Source: Paenalcaligenes faecalis (GTDB lineage Bacteria > Pseudomonadota > Gammaproteobacteria > Burkholderiales > Burkholderiaceae_B). From it: a stretch of 64,000 nt of DNA. The notes below the pieces were generated by a model. That model ran no database searches and was not told where the DNA came from. It saw only the letters and a list, made by a program, of their open reading frames with translations. A program made the position numbers and the translations under genes. The stretch is taken from positions 730,001-794,000 of the forward strand of contig NZ_CP106841.1 in NCBI RefSeq assembly GCF_027557445.1, written 5' to 3'. Of this stretch, positions 44,343 to 55,256 are shown piece after piece (the first letter of the stretch is position 1; each line of letters opens with the position of its first letter).

Positions 44343-45452
44343 ATGCGTCCTTGGAATTTTTCTGCTGGTCCCTCGGCTCTACCCTTAGCTGTATTGGAAC
44401 AAGCTGCGGCGGAAATGACGAATTGGCAGGGCTCTGGCATGTCGGTGATGGAAATGAGTCACCGTGGTGCTGAGTTTATGCAGATTCGTGATGAGGCCGA
44501 GCAAGATCTACGTGACTTGCTCAATGTGCCTGATGATTTTGCTGTGTTGTTTATGCAAGGCGGTGCTCAGGCACAAAACGCGATTGTTCCAATGAATCTA
44601 TTGGGGCTGGCAGGACATAATCAGGCGGACTACGTAGTCTCTGGTAGTTGGTCTAAAAAATCATTCCAAGAGGCGCAACGTTATGGTGATGTGGCTTTGG
44701 CCGCTAGCTCGGAGTCGGAACAACGTATTAACGGTCAAGACCAACAGGGCTTGACTTGGTTTCCCGCTCCTAGCACGTGGCAAATTCGACCTACAGCCTC
44801 TTATTTGCATGTTTGTTCTAATGAAACGATAGGGGGCGTCGAGTTTAATGACTGGACGGCTATTGATATTCCATTAGTGATCGATGCCTCTTCTAATATT
44901 TTATCCCGCCCCATTGATTTCAATAAGGTGGATATGGTGTATGCGGGGGCACAAAAAAATGCAGGGCCTGCAGGTCTAACACTGGTTATTATTCGCAAAG
45001 ATTTGTTGGGTGCGGCCTCAGCTCACTGTCCTAGCGCTTTTAATTATGACGTGGTCGCCAAAAACGACTCCATGTTTAATACGCCACCAACCTACCCCAT
45101 TTATATAGCGGGACTTATGTTTAAATGGCTCAAAGCGCAGGGTGGGGTAGCGGCAATCGAACAAGCTAATATCGCTAAAGCAAACCTGTTTTATGATTAC
45201 TTAGACGGCTCTAACTTCTACCGTAATACCGTAGAGACAACAGCACGTTCACGCATGAACATTCCTTTTCTATTAGCTAAACCAGAGCTAGATAAGCTAT
45301 TTTTGCAACAGGCTGAAGAGGCAGGTTTATTGCAATTAAAAGGTCACAAGAGCGTAGGGGGGATGCGCGCCTCCATTTACAATGCGCTACCTATCGAGGC
45401 CGTGCAGGCATTAATTGCTTTCATGAAAGGGTTTGAGGCGAGCCATGGCTAA
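44343..45452 (+). CDS. serC: Phosphoserine aminotransferase
   Basis: 369 residues, class V aminotransferase beginning [14 protein letters not shown]. The PLP lysine is in [16 protein letters not shown]. It makes 3-phosphoserine (and the analogous step in pyridoxal phosphate synthesis). It overlaps pheA by eight bases, in the common serC-pheA-tyrA-aroA arrangement. Confidence 0.96.
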   Translation: MRPWNFSAGPSALPLAVLEQAAAEMTNWQGSGMSVMEMSHRGAEFMQIRDEAEQDLRDLLNVPDDFAVLFMQGGAQAQNAIVPMNLLGLAGHNQADYVVSGSWSKKSFQEAQRYGDVALAASSESEQRINGQDQQGLTWFPAPSTWQIRPTASYLHVCSNETIGGVEFNDWTAIDIPLVIDASSNILSRPIDFNKVDMVYAGAQKNAGPAGLTLVIIRKDLLGAASAHCPSAFNYDVVAKNDSMFNTPPTYPIYIAGLMFKWLKAQGGVAAIEQANIAKANLFYDYLDGSNFYRNTVETTARSRMNIPFLLAKPELDKLFLQQAEEAGLLQLKGHKSVGGMRASIYNALPIEAVQALIAFMKGFEASHG

Positions 45453-46533
45453 GACGCTTTTAGAACAGCTAGGTCCTTGGCGTGAGCAAATTGATGCTTT
45501 GGATCAGCAGATTTTAACGCTGCTTAATCAGCGTGCTCACGCAGCCCTAGAAATTGGCAAAATTAAAGAAAGCTTGAATGCGAATGACAGCATTCTAAAG
45601 CCAGAGCGCGAAGCGCAAATTATTACTCATTTACAAAGCATGAATAGCGGGCCGATTACTGACGCATCTGTAAAAGCAGTTTGGGCAGAGGTTATTTCGG
45701 CCTGTCGCGGCTTGGAGCGGCAGTTGCGAGTGGCATTTTTAGGGCCTCAAGGCTCATTCTCAGAGCAAGCCGCCCTAGAGCATTTCGGTCATTTTGTGCA
45801 ACCTGTTGCCTGTCAGAATTTTGATGAGGTCTTTAGGCTTGTAGAGGTAGGTGAGGCCGATGTGGGCATGGTTCCTGTAGAAAATTCCACCGAAGGGGCT
45901 GTTAACCGGACGTTGGACTTGCTGCTGAACTCATCATTGAAAGTATTGGGCGAAAGGTCCTTAGCTATTCATCATAATATTTTGACGCAGCAAGGCACTT
46001 TGGACGGGATAAGCCGGATTATGGCGCACCCTCAGGCTTTAGCACAGTGTCAAAACTGGCTCGCAAGGCATTATCCTCAGATTCAACAAGATGCGGCCTC
46101 TAGTAATGCCGAAGCCGCTCGTATAGCTGCCTCAGATCCTACTGTAGCCGCAATAGCTGGTCTTAAGGCTGCGGAGCATTGGGGTCTTCAGGTTGCGCAT
46201 GCCAGCATTCAGGATGATGCTCAGAATCGTACACGGTTTTTAGCCATAGGGAATATAGAATCATTACCTTCTGGTAATGACAAGACGAGTGTGATTTTAG
46301 CTGTACCTAACCGCTCAGGTGCGGTGCATGAAATGCTCGCTCCTTTTGCCCAGCATCAGGTGTCTATGACACGACTAGAGTCACGTCCAGCTCGTACGGG
46401 CCAGTGGGAGTATTATTTTTATGTCGATTTACTAGGGCATCAAAATGAGTCATCCGTACAAAGCGCACTAGCACAAATCAAACAGCAAGTCGCTTTTTGT
46501 AAAGTGCTTGGCTCCTACCCACGTCAGGCGTAA
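45445..46533 (+). CDS. pheA: Bifunctional chorismate mutase / prephenate dehydratase
   Basis: 362 residues from ATG 45445 (AGGCGAG upstream; overlapping the serC stop). AroQ chorismate mutase spans 1-90 ([13 protein letters not shown]), prephenate dehydratase about 95-275 ([32 protein letters not shown]), and an ACT regulatory domain follows ([35 protein letters not shown]). Phenylalanine feedback is expected through the ESRP-type motif. Confidence 0.96.
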   Translation: MAKTLLEQLGPWREQIDALDQQILTLLNQRAHAALEIGKIKESLNANDSILKPEREAQIITHLQSMNSGPITDASVKAVWAEVISACRGLERQLRVAFLGPQGSFSEQAALEHFGHFVQPVACQNFDEVFRLVEVGEADVGMVPVENSTEGAVNRTLDLLLNSSLKVLGERSLAIHHNILTQQGTLDGISRIMAHPQALAQCQNWLARHYPQIQQDAASSNAEAARIAASDPTVAAIAGLKAAEHWGLQVAHASIQDDAQNRTRFLAIGNIESLPSGNDKTSVILAVPNRSGAVHEMLAPFAQHQVSMTRLESRPARTGQWEYYFYVDLLGHQNESSVQSALAQIKQQVAFCKVLGSYPRQA

Positions 46534-46536
46534 TCA

Positions 46537-47430
46537 ATGACGAGGCAGAACAATGCATTTTTCATTCCTGTTTTAGTAGTCGTTGGTCCTGGGCTAATAG
46601 GTGGTTCGGTGGCGGCAGCTCTAAAACAGGCTGGCTGTGTGGGCAAGGTAATTGGTGTTAGTCGTCAACCCAGTACCACAGCTCAGGCTTTGCATTTAGG
46701 GTTAATTGACGAAATAGCTGATTTAGTGACAGCTACGCAGCAGGCAGATGTCATTTTGCTTGCGACTCCCGTACGTGCTACCCGGACTTTGTTAGAGCAA
46801 ATTCAACCGCACTTGCAACCGCATACGGTGATTACCGATGCGGGCAGCACAAAGGCGGATGTGCTGGCCGATGCTTTGCAGGTTTTAGGCGATCAGGCCG
46901 CGCAATTTGTCCCAGGGCATCCTATTGCAGGTGCAGAAAAAGCAGGCCCTGATGCCGCTTTTGCTGGGCTTTATAGGAACCGTATCGTTATTTTAACGCC
47001 TCATAAAAATAATACGATGTCCGTTAGGCAGCAAATGACACAGTTATGGGAGGCGTGCGGAGCGCGAGTCATGCTGATGCCTGCTCAGGATCATGATCGG
47101 GTGTTGGCCTCTGTGAGCCATGTGCCCCATTTCTTATCCTCGGTGTTTATGTGGCAAGTGGCTAGCGCTGCTGATGCTGATGTGCGTTTACATGTGGCAG
47201 GCAGTGGTTTTAGGGACTTTACACGTATTTCTGCCGGTTCAGCAGAGGTTTGGCGAGATATTTTTCTGAGTAATCGCGAGGCTGTGCTCTCTGAATTACA
47301 GCAGATTCGTCACGCTTTTGAGCAAGCTGAAACGGCATTACGAGAGGCAGATGAAACCGCCTTATCTGAGTTTTTAGAAAAAGCAGCGTTGGCTCGTCGT
47401 CTGTGGGGCCAAAGGAGTGGACTGGAATGA
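46537..47430 (+). CDS. tyrA: Prephenate dehydrogenase
   Basis: 297 residues. NAD-binding VVGPGLIGGSVAAALKQAG, catalytic histidine in VPGHPIAGAEKAGP, and SHVPHFLSS. It oxidises prephenate for tyrosine. It ends at TGA overlapping the aroA ATG (ATGA), so the pair is coupled. Confidence 0.94.
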   Translation: MTRQNNAFFIPVLVVVGPGLIGGSVAAALKQAGCVGKVIGVSRQPSTTAQALHLGLIDEIADLVTATQQADVILLATPVRATRTLLEQIQPHLQPHTVITDAGSTKADVLADALQVLGDQAAQFVPGHPIAGAEKAGPDAAFAGLYRNRIVILTPHKNNTMSVRQQMTQLWEACGARVMLMPAQDHDRVLASVSHVPHFLSSVFMWQVASAADADVRLHVAGSGFRDFTRISAGSAEVWRDIFLSNREAVLSELQQIRHAFEQAETALREADETALSEFLEKAALARRLWGQRSGLE

Positions 47431-48746
47431 GTATAGATCAATTGGTTTTGAACCCTGTCAAAAAAGCCCAAGGTATTATCGACCTACCTGGCTCTAAAAG
47501 TATTTCGAATCGGGCTTTATTGCTGGCCGCTATCACTCCAGGGGTAACCACGTTAACGGGGTTGTTGGCTTCAGACGATACAAAAGTCATGTTGGAGTCA
47601 TTGCACAAGATGGGGGTTAAGACCAAACTCCTTTCTGCTGATAGCTATGAAATCCATGGGGGAACTCCCTTTGAAAATACCACTGCGGATTTATTCTTAG
47701 GTAATGCTGGAACAGCGGTACGATCATTGACAGCTGCATTGGCATGGATGGGGGGCGATTTCACTCTCTCTGGGATTGAGCGTATGCACGAACGACCCAT
47801 AGGGGATTTGGTGGATGCCTTGCGTTTGGCTGGGGCTGACATACAGTATTTAGGTAAAGAGGGGTACCCTCCCTTAAAGATAGCTCAACCTACTTTAGAT
47901 TTATCCCAGCCCATACGGGTTAAAGGCTCGGTGTCTAGTCAGTTTTTAACAGCCTTGCTGATGGCCGCTCCGATTGCAACGGCACAGATGCAGACTGATT
48001 TGGTGATTGAGGTTGAGGGAACATTGATTTCACAACCTTATATTGCTATCACTGTAGATATGATGGCTCGCTTTGGTGTAAAGGTTGAGCATGATACGAA
48101 TTGGCAGCGCTTCACGATTGATCGTTCTGCTCAGTATCAATCCCCAGACGTTTTACACGTAGAGGGTGATGCATCATCAGCTTCGTATTTTCTTGCTTTA
48201 GGAACAATAGCAGGAGGGCCTATTGAGATTCAAGGGGTAGGCTCGCTTTCCGTTCAAGGCGATGTGCAGTTTGCCCAAGTTATGCAGAAAATGGGGGCCA
48301 AGGTTGAGTTTCAACCGAACTCCATGCGAGTTACAGGTAAACAAGTAGCGCAAGGTGAAAAACTACACGCTTTTGATCTAGACTTTAATTTAATCCCCGA
48401 TGCGGCGATGACGGCGGCAGCCTTAGCTATTTATGCTGATGGCCCGTGCTTATTACGCAATATTGCAAGTTGGCGAGTAAAGGAAACAGACCGTATTGAT
48501 GCAATGCAGAACGAATTGCGCAAGCTGGGGGCGAAAGTAGAGTCTGGACCTGATTGGTTACGAGTACATCCCATAGCTGACGGAGCTTGGCAACCTGCTG
48601 TGATTGAAACCTATGATGACCATCGAATGGCTATGTGTTTATCATTAGCAGCCTTTGGTCCAGTACCTGTCACGATTGTAGATCCGGGTTGTGTTAGCAA
48701 AACTTTCCCGCATTATTTCTCTGTGTTTAACCAACTAGTTGATTAA
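47427..48746 (+). CDS. aroA: 5-enolpyruvylshikimate-3-phosphate synthase with Ser at the Pro101-equivalent site
   Basis: 439 residues from ATG 47427 (AGGAG 9 bases upstream; an upstream GTG at 47403 is unlikely). PEP and shikimate-3-phosphate motifs are intact: LPGSKSISNRALLLAA, LFLGNAGTAVR and EVKETDR-type VKETDRIDAM. After NAGTAVR comes Ser100, where Escherichia coli and most class I enzymes have Pro101. A Pro101Ser change is the known lesion of a glyphosate-tolerant Salmonella allele. The active-site glycine (Gly95) and threonine are normal. Confidence 0.95.
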   Translation: MSIDQLVLNPVKKAQGIIDLPGSKSISNRALLLAAITPGVTTLTGLLASDDTKVMLESLHKMGVKTKLLSADSYEIHGGTPFENTTADLFLGNAGTAVRSLTAALAWMGGDFTLSGIERMHERPIGDLVDALRLAGADIQYLGKEGYPPLKIAQPTLDLSQPIRVKGSVSSQFLTALLMAAPIATAQMQTDLVIEVEGTLISQPYIAITVDMMARFGVKVEHDTNWQRFTIDRSAQYQSPDVLHVEGDASSASYFLALGTIAGGPIEIQGVGSLSVQGDVQFAQVMQKMGAKVEFQPNSMRVTGKQVAQGEKLHAFDLDFNLIPDAAMTAAALAIYADGPCLLRNIASWRVKETDRIDAMQNELRKLGAKVESGPDWLRVHPIADGAWQPAVIETYDDHRMAMCLSLAAFGPVPVTIVDPGCVSKTFPHYFSVFNQLVD

Positions 48747-48759
48747 AAAGAAAAAGTAA

Positions 48760-49431
48760 ATGAATAACAACGCCATGACACCTGTTATTACGATTGACGG
48801 ACCTACCGCCTCGGGTAAGGGTACTATAGCAACGCAAGTTGCACAAAAACTGGGTTGGCAGATTCTAGATAGTGGGGCGTTATATCGATTAACTGCCTTA
48901 GTTGTAACGCGACAAGAGATTAACGAGGACGATATGGCGGCTGTTGCTCAAGCCGCTCGTCAGCTAGATGTTCGCTTTGTTGATGGCTGCTGTTTATTAG
49001 CCTCAGAGGATGTAACGCAAGCCCTTCGTGCCGAAGAAATTGGGCTGCTAGCATCTAAAATAGCAGCATACCCGGCCGTTAGAGACGCCTTGTTGGCGCG
49101 CCAGAGAGATTTTCGGCAGGGCGCAGGGTTGATTGCGGATGGCAGAGATATGGGAACGGTGGTTTTTCCTGATGCCCCACTTAAAATATTCCTTGTTGCA
49201 GATGTGCAATCACGCGCACAAAGACGCTATAAACAGTTGATAGATAAGGGCGTATCTGCTAATCTTTCGGATCTATTAGCTGATTTGCAAGCGCGTGATT
49301 TACGTGATAGCAGTCGGGCGGTGGCTCCTTTAAAGGCAGCCCCAGACGCATACACGATTGACTCCTCTGCCTTATCTATTGATGATACGGTGGCACAGGT
49401 GCTGCAATATTGGGCTAACTTACAGAATTGA
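48760..49431 (+). CDS. cmk: Cytidylate kinase
   Basis: 223 residues with P-loop [23 protein letters not shown] and the [20 protein letters not shown] motif of CMP kinases. It converts CMP and dCMP to diphosphates. The usual aroA-cmk-rpsA order holds. Its Shine-Dalgarno is weak (AAAAAGTAA) and the start could alternatively be the Met six codons in. Confidence 0.95.
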   Translation: MNNNAMTPVITIDGPTASGKGTIATQVAQKLGWQILDSGALYRLTALVVTRQEINEDDMAAVAQAARQLDVRFVDGCCLLASEDVTQALRAEEIGLLASKIAAYPAVRDALLARQRDFRQGAGLIADGRDMGTVVFPDAPLKIFLVADVQSRAQRRYKQLIDKGVSANLSDLLADLQARDLRDSSRAVAPLKAAPDAYTIDSSALSIDDTVAQVLQYWANLQN

Positions 49432-49483
49432 TTGGTGTCGTAAAAAGACGGTTTTATTAGTCCTATACGATGTGTTTTCACTC

Positions 49484-49530
49484 CACCGGGCAATGGTGCC
49501 TGGTGTGCATTTACTAAGCCAGTAATGGCT
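49484..49530 (+). promoter_or_regulatory. Two hairpins in the rpsA leader, possible autoregulatory site
   Basis: CACCGGGC-AATGGT-GCCTGGTG (49484-49505, one wobble pair) and AGCCA-GTAA-TGGCT (49517-49530) lie just before the rpsA start. Ribosomal protein S1 represses its own translation through leader hairpins in Enterobacteria; the parallel here is an inference. Confidence 0.5.
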
Positions 49531-49544
49531 GATGGATTTATTTA

Positions 49545-51263
49545 ATGTCCTCCATCTCTACTACCGATGTATTAGGCGGCGAAAGCTTTGCTGACCTATT
49601 TGAAGCCAGCCTTCAATCTCAAGACCTAAAATCCGGCGAAGTTATCTCCGCTGAGGTCTTGCGTGTTGACCACAACTACGTTTTAGTTAACGCAGGTTTG
49701 AAATCTGAGTCCATGATTCCTATCGAGGAATTCTTGAATGATCAAGGCGAACTCGAAGTCGAACCCGGCGATTACGTTTCCGTTGCTATCGATGCATTCG
49801 AAAACGGTTATGGCGACACTATCCTGTCCCGCGATCGCGCTAAACGTCTATCGGCTTGGTTGTCTCTAGAACAAGCCTTGGAATCAGGCGAACTCGTTAC
49901 CGGTACCATCACTGGCAAAGTCAAAGGCGGTATGACTGTAATGACCAACGGTATCCGTGCATTCTTGCCCGGTTCTTTGGTTGACTTACGTCCTGTTAAA
50001 GACACCACCCCATACGAAGGCAAAACCGTTGAGTTCAAAGTGATCAAACTTGATCGCAAACGTAACAACGTCGTTTTATCCCGTCGCGCTGTTCTTGAAG
50101 CCAGCATGGGCGAAGAGCGTCAAAAACTACTCGAAACCCTCACCGAAGGTATCGTTGTTAAAGGTATTGTTAAAAACATTACTGATTACGGTGCATTCGT
50201 TGACTTGGGCGGTATCGATGGTCTATTGCACATCACTGACATGGCATGGCGCCGTGTACGTCACCCATCCGAAGTACTTCAAGTGGGTGAAGAAATCGAA
50301 GCTAAAGTTCTTAAATTTGACCAAGATCGCAGCCGCGTATCCTTGGGCGTTAAGCAACTAGGCGAAGATCCTTGGATCGGTCTATCCCGTCGTTACCCAC
50401 AAAGCACACGCTTGTTCGGTAAAGTAACTAACTTGACTGATTACGGTGCATTCGTCGAAGTCGAAGACGGTATCGAAGGTTTGGTACACGTTTCCGAAAT
50501 GGATTGGACCAACAAAAACGTAGACCCACGCAAAGTAGTAACTTTGGGTGAAGAAGTCGAAGTTATGGTTCTTGATATTGACGAAGATCGTCGTCGTATC
50601 TCCCTAGGTATGAAACAATGTCGTGCTAACCCATGGGAAGAGTTCGCATTGAACTTCAAACGTGGCGATAAAGTACGTGGCGCAATCAAATCCATCACAG
50701 ACTTCGGTGTATTCGTTGGTCTAGACGGTGGTATTGATGGTCTAGTTCACCTATCTGATCTATCTTGGACTGACAGTGGCGAAGAAGCTGTTCGCAACTA
50801 CAAGAAAGGCGACGAGGTTGATGCCATCGTTTTAGGTATTGATACAGACAAAGAGCGTATCTCCTTGGGTATCAAACAACTTGAAGGCGATCCTTTCAAC
50901 AACTACGTATCCGCTAACGATAAAGGCGCACTAGTTAAAGGTACAGTTAAATCCGTCGAAGCTAAGGGTGCTGTTGTGACCTTATCTGTAGACGTCGAAG
51001 GTTACCTACGTGCATCTGAAATCTCTGCTGGCCGTGTCGAAGACGCGACAACTGCAGTTAAAGAAGGCGACGAAGTCGAAGCCATGATCATTAACGTTGA
51101 TCGCAAAGCCCGTTCTATTCAATTGTCTATCAAAGCGATTGATAACGTTGAAACAGCACAAAGCATGCAGCGTATCTCCGATGCTAGCGCATCCGCAGGT
51201 ACTACAAACCTAGGTGCATTGCTACGCGCTCAGCTAGAACAACAGCGTGAAGACGCTGAATAA
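49545..51263 (+). CDS. rpsA: 30S ribosomal protein S1
   Basis: 572 residues with six S1 domains, seen as the repeated TDYGAFV(D/E)(L/V) and SLG(V/M/I)KQ motifs. The protein binds mRNA and brings it to the 30S subunit. Codon use is strikingly different from neighbours (many GAA, AAA, TCC, GGC and GTT codons), as expected of a highly expressed gene. No Shine-Dalgarno is visible (GGATTTATTTAATG), which fits S1-type leader-dependent starts. Confidence 0.97.
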   Translation: MSSISTTDVLGGESFADLFEASLQSQDLKSGEVISAEVLRVDHNYVLVNAGLKSESMIPIEEFLNDQGELEVEPGDYVSVAIDAFENGYGDTILSRDRAKRLSAWLSLEQALESGELVTGTITGKVKGGMTVMTNGIRAFLPGSLVDLRPVKDTTPYEGKTVEFKVIKLDRKRNNVVLSRRAVLEASMGEERQKLLETLTEGIVVKGIVKNITDYGAFVDLGGIDGLLHITDMAWRRVRHPSEVLQVGEEIEAKVLKFDQDRSRVSLGVKQLGEDPWIGLSRRYPQSTRLFGKVTNLTDYGAFVEVEDGIEGLVHVSEMDWTNKNVDPRKVVTLGEEVEVMVLDIDEDRRRISLGMKQCRANPWEEFALNFKRGDKVRGAIKSITDFGVFVGLDGGIDGLVHLSDLSWTDSGEEAVRNYKKGDEVDAIVLGIDTDKERISLGIKQLEGDPFNNYVSANDKGALVKGTVKSVEAKGAVVTLSVDVEGYLRASEISAGRVEDATTAVKEGDEVEAMIINVDRKARSIQLSIKAIDNVETAQSMQRISDASASAGTTNLGALLRAQLEQQREDAE

Positions 51264-51266
51264 GGT

Positions 51267-51572
51267 GTGACAAAGTCAGAGCTTATAGCACTGTTGGCCA
51301 GCCGCACTACGCAGCTGGCTCAAAAGGACACCGAGCTAACGGTTAAGACTATTCTTGATGCAATGACAACAGCCTTGGCTAATGGTCAACGCATCGAGAT
51401 CCGAGGATTTGGTAGTTTTTCTTTATCTACTCGGTCTTCTCGGGTTGGTCGTAATCCGCGCTCAGGGGAACAAGTCCTAGTGCCCGCTAAACAAGTACCA
51501 CACTTTAAAGCTGGTAAGGAATTACGTGAACGGGTTGATAATGCTTTTTTAGCACAGCAAAACGTAAACTAA
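51267..51572 (+). CDS. ihfB: Integration host factor beta subunit
   Basis: 101 residues from GTG 51267, three bases after rpsA. The HU/IHF fold with [26 protein letters not shown] carries the intercalating proline (GRNP). With IhfA it bends DNA. Its promoter is probably shared with rpsA. Confidence 0.96.
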   Translation: MTKSELIALLASRTTQLAQKDTELTVKTILDAMTTALANGQRIEIRGFGSFSLSTRSSRVGRNPRSGEQVLVPAKQVPHFKAGKELRERVDNAFLAQQNVN

Positions 51573-51588
51573 TTACTTATTTAGTTCA

Positions 51589-51619
51589 AAAAAACAGGCT
51601 CTTCATGAGCCTGTTTTTG
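51589..51619 (+). terminator. Terminator after ihfB
   Basis: AAAAAACAGGCTC-TTCAT-GAGCCTGTTTTTG. Separates the rpsA-ihfB unit from lapAB. Confidence 0.86.
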
Positions 51620-51686
51620 CGTCTGTGCTAATTACCTCATTTGCCTTTACAATTGAGGGATCAAATACATTTGTTGGAGCCTGTTT

Positions 51687-52010
51687 ATGCGCTATCTAGT
51701 TTGGGTGTTGCGATTATTAGTGTTTGTAGTGGTGCTGTTGTTTGCGCTCAAAAACACCGAGCCGGTTCAGGTTAGTTTTTTTGCTAATTATACTTTAGCT
51801 AACGTCCCTCTTATTGTGGTGATGTTGGTGTCTTTCTTGTTGGGTTTGTTATTAGGTTTGTTATTGATGATTTTGACTATTATGCGTAAAAATCGTGAAA
51901 TAGCTAAATTAAAACGTGACGTTGCCCGTTTGGAGGATAACTTAAAAAACCCGGTAACTCCGACAGACCCAGTGGCAGCAGAGACGATTGCGCCTTTGGC
52001 CCCACTCTAA
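51687..52010 (+). CDS. lapA: Lipopolysaccharide assembly protein LapA
   Basis: 107 residues with two membrane helices (about 5-22 and 38-65) bracketing NTEPVQVSFFANYTLANVPL, then a short coiled coil. LapA partners LapB, which lies 12 bases downstream, in adjusting LPS synthesis through FtsH and LpxC. Confidence 0.9.
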   Translation: MRYLVWVLRLLVFVVVLLFALKNTEPVQVSFFANYTLANVPLIVVMLVSFLLGLLLGLLLMILTIMRKNREIAKLKRDVARLEDNLKNPVTPTDPVAAETIAPLAPL

Positions 52011-52022
52011 TCGAGGTGTAGT

Positions 52023-53237
52023 GTGGATTTTGAACCATGGTGGCTGTTAATTGTGCCCGTGCTGTTTGGTTTGGGCTGGATTGCAGCTCGGGTCGACTTT
52101 AAACAAATGCTCTCCGAAAGCAAGCAATTACCTGATTCTTATTTTAAAGGGTTGAATTTCTTGCTTAACGAGGAGCCTGATCAGGCGATTGATGCTTTTA
52201 TTGAGGTCGCTAAACTCGATCCTGAAACCACAGAATTGCATTTTGCTCTGGGTAGTTTATTTCGACGTCGAGGTGAAATGGAGCGGGCGATTCGAGTGCA
52301 TCAAAGTTTATTAGCTCGCACAGATTTGCCACAGACAGATCGTGAAAATGCTCAGTTTGAAATAGCACAGGATTTTCTTAAGGCTGGGATGCTAGATCGA
52401 GCCGAAGAGGCTTTCGAGGCCGTATCCACAGGACGCCACGCCATACTGGCGGTACGATCTTTGATTCATATTTATGAGTCAGGTCATGACTGGCCTAAAG
52501 CCATTGAGGCAGTACGCCGTTTGCGAAGCTTGGTCGAGGAACCCGTGCCTCAATTGGTGCACTATCAATGTGAGCAAGCTGATGCGGCTCTAATGCGCAG
52601 AGAGCCTGATATAACGGCAGCAGAGGCAGCGTTGAACGAGGCCGAGCGAGCGGCAAAGGCACTGGGTGAAAAAGAAGGGAGCCGCGCTTCTAGCGCTCGT
52701 ATCTTTATGCTAAGAGCTAAATTGGCAAAGATGCAGCAAGATTATCCTTTGCAACAGTTCTATTTGCTTGAGGTTTTGCGTGTGGCTCCTTTATATGGAG
52801 GCTTAGTCGCTGCTGATTTAATGCAGTGCTATGAACAACAAGGCCAAGTGCAGCTAGGTTTGGTTGAACTTCAAAAACACTATGAACGCTATCCTTCCGT
52901 AGATGTCTTTGCACAGATATTTAAAGGGCTACGAGAGCAACAAGGCGCTGATGCGGCATGGGCTTTTGCACGCCAAGCCTTAGAGCAATCTCCCTCACTA
53001 CTGGGGTTGGATCGCAGTTTGCAATTGGAATTACAACATCCGGATAATCCTGCCGCAGAGCATGTGCTGGGTGGTGATCTCGCCTTATTACGTACGTTGG
53101 TACACAAGCATACTCAGCGTTTAGATCGTTATGCTTGCCAACAATGTGGCTTTGAGGCTAAGCATTTTTATTGGCAGTGTCCCGGATGCACGCATTGGGA
53201 AAGCTATGCTCCCAAGCGATTAGAGGAGATGCAGTAA
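52023..53237 (+). CDS. lapB: Lipopolysaccharide assembly protein LapB (YciM)
   Basis: 404 residues from GTG 52023. One N-terminal membrane helix (WWLLIVPVLFGLGWIAARVD), then TPR units (FKGLNFLLNEEPDQAIDAFI; ALGSLFRRRGEMERAI) and a C-terminal rubredoxin-like metal site CQQCGFEAKHFYWQCPGC. It directs FtsH degradation of LpxC. The stop overlaps the rfaE1 start (TAATG). Confidence 0.94.
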   Translation: MDFEPWWLLIVPVLFGLGWIAARVDFKQMLSESKQLPDSYFKGLNFLLNEEPDQAIDAFIEVAKLDPETTELHFALGSLFRRRGEMERAIRVHQSLLARTDLPQTDRENAQFEIAQDFLKAGMLDRAEEAFEAVSTGRHAILAVRSLIHIYESGHDWPKAIEAVRRLRSLVEEPVPQLVHYQCEQADAALMRREPDITAAEAALNEAERAAKALGEKEGSRASSARIFMLRAKLAKMQQDYPLQQFYLLEVLRVAPLYGGLVAADLMQCYEQQGQVQLGLVELQKHYERYPSVDVFAQIFKGLREQQGADAAWAFARQALEQSPSLLGLDRSLQLELQHPDNPAAEHVLGGDLALLRTLVHKHTQRLDRYACQQCGFEAKHFYWQCPGCTHWESYAPKRLEEMQ

Positions 53238-54166
53238 TGGGTTTTCCTACCTCAGAGCAACTCGCACAACTACGAATTCTAGTGGTAGGCGATATTATGT
53301 TGGATCGCTATTGGTTTGGTGAGGTAAATCGCATCTCACCAGAGGCTCCTGTTCCTGTGGTGAAAGTCGTACGAAAAGAAGATCGACTAGGGGGGGCTGC
53401 TAATGTGGCGCGCAACTGTGTGGCATTAGGTGCTCAGGCCAGTTTAATCGGCTTAATTGGTGCTGACGAGGCTGGTGCAGCAGTGCAAGAGCTTTGCCAG
53501 ACTGATGGGGTAAGACCTTATTTATGTAAAGACCCGTCTGAACCTACCATCTTGAAATTACGTATATTAGGGCGTCAGCAGCAATTGTTACGGGTTGATT
53601 TTGAAAATCCGCCCAGTGCGGCAGTATTAGAACAGTTGCATCAACATTTTTCAGATGTTTTGGCTTCACATGATGTGGTTGTGTTATCTGATTATGCAAA
53701 AGGCGCTTTATCTCAAGTTGAGATGTTGATTACACAGGCTAGAGAAAAAAACATTCCTGTCTTGGTAGACCCTAAAGGTGATGATTACTCTCGTTATAAA
53801 GGCGCGAGCAGCATCACGCCTAATCGAGTAGAGATGCAGCAAGCCGTCGGAAAATGGATCTCAGAGGATCAGTTGACGCAAAAAGCTCAGAACTTACGGG
53901 ATCAGTTGCGTCTAGAGGCTCTATTAATCACACGCTCCGAACAAGGAATGACCATTTATACAGATCAAGGTCGGGCTCATGCCGGAGCTCAGGCTCAAGA
54001 GGTCTTTGATGTGTCAGGAGCCGGAGATACGGTATTAGCGACTTTGGCAGTAGCTAGAGCCGCAGGGCTAAGCTGGAATGAATCAATGAGCTGGGCAAAC
54101 AAGGCAGGTAGTATTGTGGTGGGTAAATTAGGTACATCCACCGTAACCGCAGAGGAATTACAATGA
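53237..54166 (+). CDS. rfaE1: D-glycero-beta-D-manno-heptose-7-phosphate kinase (RfaE1 domain)
   Basis: 309 residues from ATG 53237 (GGAG upstream; overlapping lapB). PfkB family: [36 protein letters not shown] and catalytic [12 protein letters not shown]. Only the kinase half of HldE is present; the adenylyltransferase must be elsewhere. It overlaps hldD by four bases; together they supply ADP-heptose for the LPS core. Confidence 0.94.
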   Translation: MGFPTSEQLAQLRILVVGDIMLDRYWFGEVNRISPEAPVPVVKVVRKEDRLGGAANVARNCVALGAQASLIGLIGADEAGAAVQELCQTDGVRPYLCKDPSEPTILKLRILGRQQQLLRVDFENPPSAAVLEQLHQHFSDVLASHDVVVLSDYAKGALSQVEMLITQAREKNIPVLVDPKGDDYSRYKGASSITPNRVEMQQAVGKWISEDQLTQKAQNLRDQLRLEALLITRSEQGMTIYTDQGRAHAGAQAQEVFDVSGAGDTVLATLAVARAAGLSWNESMSWANKAGSIVVGKLGTSTVTAEELQ

Positions 54167-55143
54167 TAGTAGTTACAGGTGGAGCAGGCTTTATTGGTAG
54201 CAACCTACTAGTAGGTCTAAATAAAATTGGAATCAATAATATTCTGGTGGTAGACGATCTGCTTGAGGGCGATAAATTCCATAATTTAGTACAGGCAGAC
54301 ATTGCAGACTATATGGATAAGGATCAGTTTAGAAAGCTACTATTAACAGGTGGACTACCTAAAATCAGTGCGGTATTGCACCAAGGGGCTTGCTCGGATA
54401 CAACAGAGCGCGACGGCCGATATATGATGGATAATAATTATCGTGTCACGCTTGAGTTATTTGAGTATTGCCAAACGTACAGAATTCCTTTTGTGTATGC
54501 CTCTTCGGCGGCTGTTTATGGGGCCGGGCCTAATTATGTTGAAGATATTCATAATGAGTCCCCATTAAATGTATACGGCTATTCAAAGTTCCTGTTCGAT
54601 CAGGTGTTGCGTCGTCACTTAGGTTCACTTACGGCCCCTGTGGTGGGCTTGCGTTATTTTAACGTGTATGGCCCACAAGAAAACCATAAAGGACGTATGG
54701 CCTCGGTTGCTTTGCATAATATGAACCAGTATAAAAATGAGGGCTTTGTTCGTCTATTTGGTGGTTGGGATGGCTATCCTAATGGTGGGCAACAACGTGA
54801 TTTTGTCTATATTGATGACGTAGTTAATGTAAATCTTCATTTTTTACAGAGAGAAAAATCCGGTATTTTTAATTGTGGTAGTGGCCGAGCCCAACCTTTT
54901 AACGATGTGGCGCATACGGTGGTGAATACTATGCGAGAGCTAGAGGGGTTACCTAGCTTAGATCTAGCGCAAATGGTAGAGCAGCAGTTATTACAATACA
55001 TTGATTTCCCTGATGATTTAAAGGGACGCTATCAAAGTCATACTCAAGCTGATTTGCGTCAGCTTAGAGCTGCTGGATATGAGCAGGACTTTGTTGATGT
55101 CCAAACAGGTGTGCGTGATTATGTATTAAAACAAAACGCGTAA
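54163..55143 (+). CDS. hldD: ADP-L-glycero-D-manno-heptose-6-epimerase
   Basis: 326 residues of the extended short-chain dehydrogenase family: [19 protein letters not shown], catalytic SSAAVYG with [10 protein letters not shown] (Tyr/Lys), and DFVYIDDVV. Converts the D,D to the L,D heptose. A stem (ACGCAG..CTGCGT, 55165-55186) without T-run follows. Confidence 0.95.
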   Translation: MIVVTGGAGFIGSNLLVGLNKIGINNILVVDDLLEGDKFHNLVQADIADYMDKDQFRKLLLTGGLPKISAVLHQGACSDTTERDGRYMMDNNYRVTLELFEYCQTYRIPFVYASSAAVYGAGPNYVEDIHNESPLNVYGYSKFLFDQVLRRHLGSLTAPVVGLRYFNVYGPQENHKGRMASVALHNMNQYKNEGFVRLFGGWDGYPNGGQQRDFVYIDDVVNVNLHFLQREKSGIFNCGSGRAQPFNDVAHTVVNTMRELEGLPSLDLAQMVEQQLLQYIDFPDDLKGRYQSHTQADLRQLRAAGYEQDFVDVQTGVRDYVLKQNA

Positions 55144-55256
55144 CCAGAAGATATTGTTGAAACTACGCAGAGGTTAACCCCTGCGTATATATACGAGCTA
55201 GGCAAAAAGATAACCATAGGTAAAGCTAACTAGACCTTTATCCTACGGAGATCATC

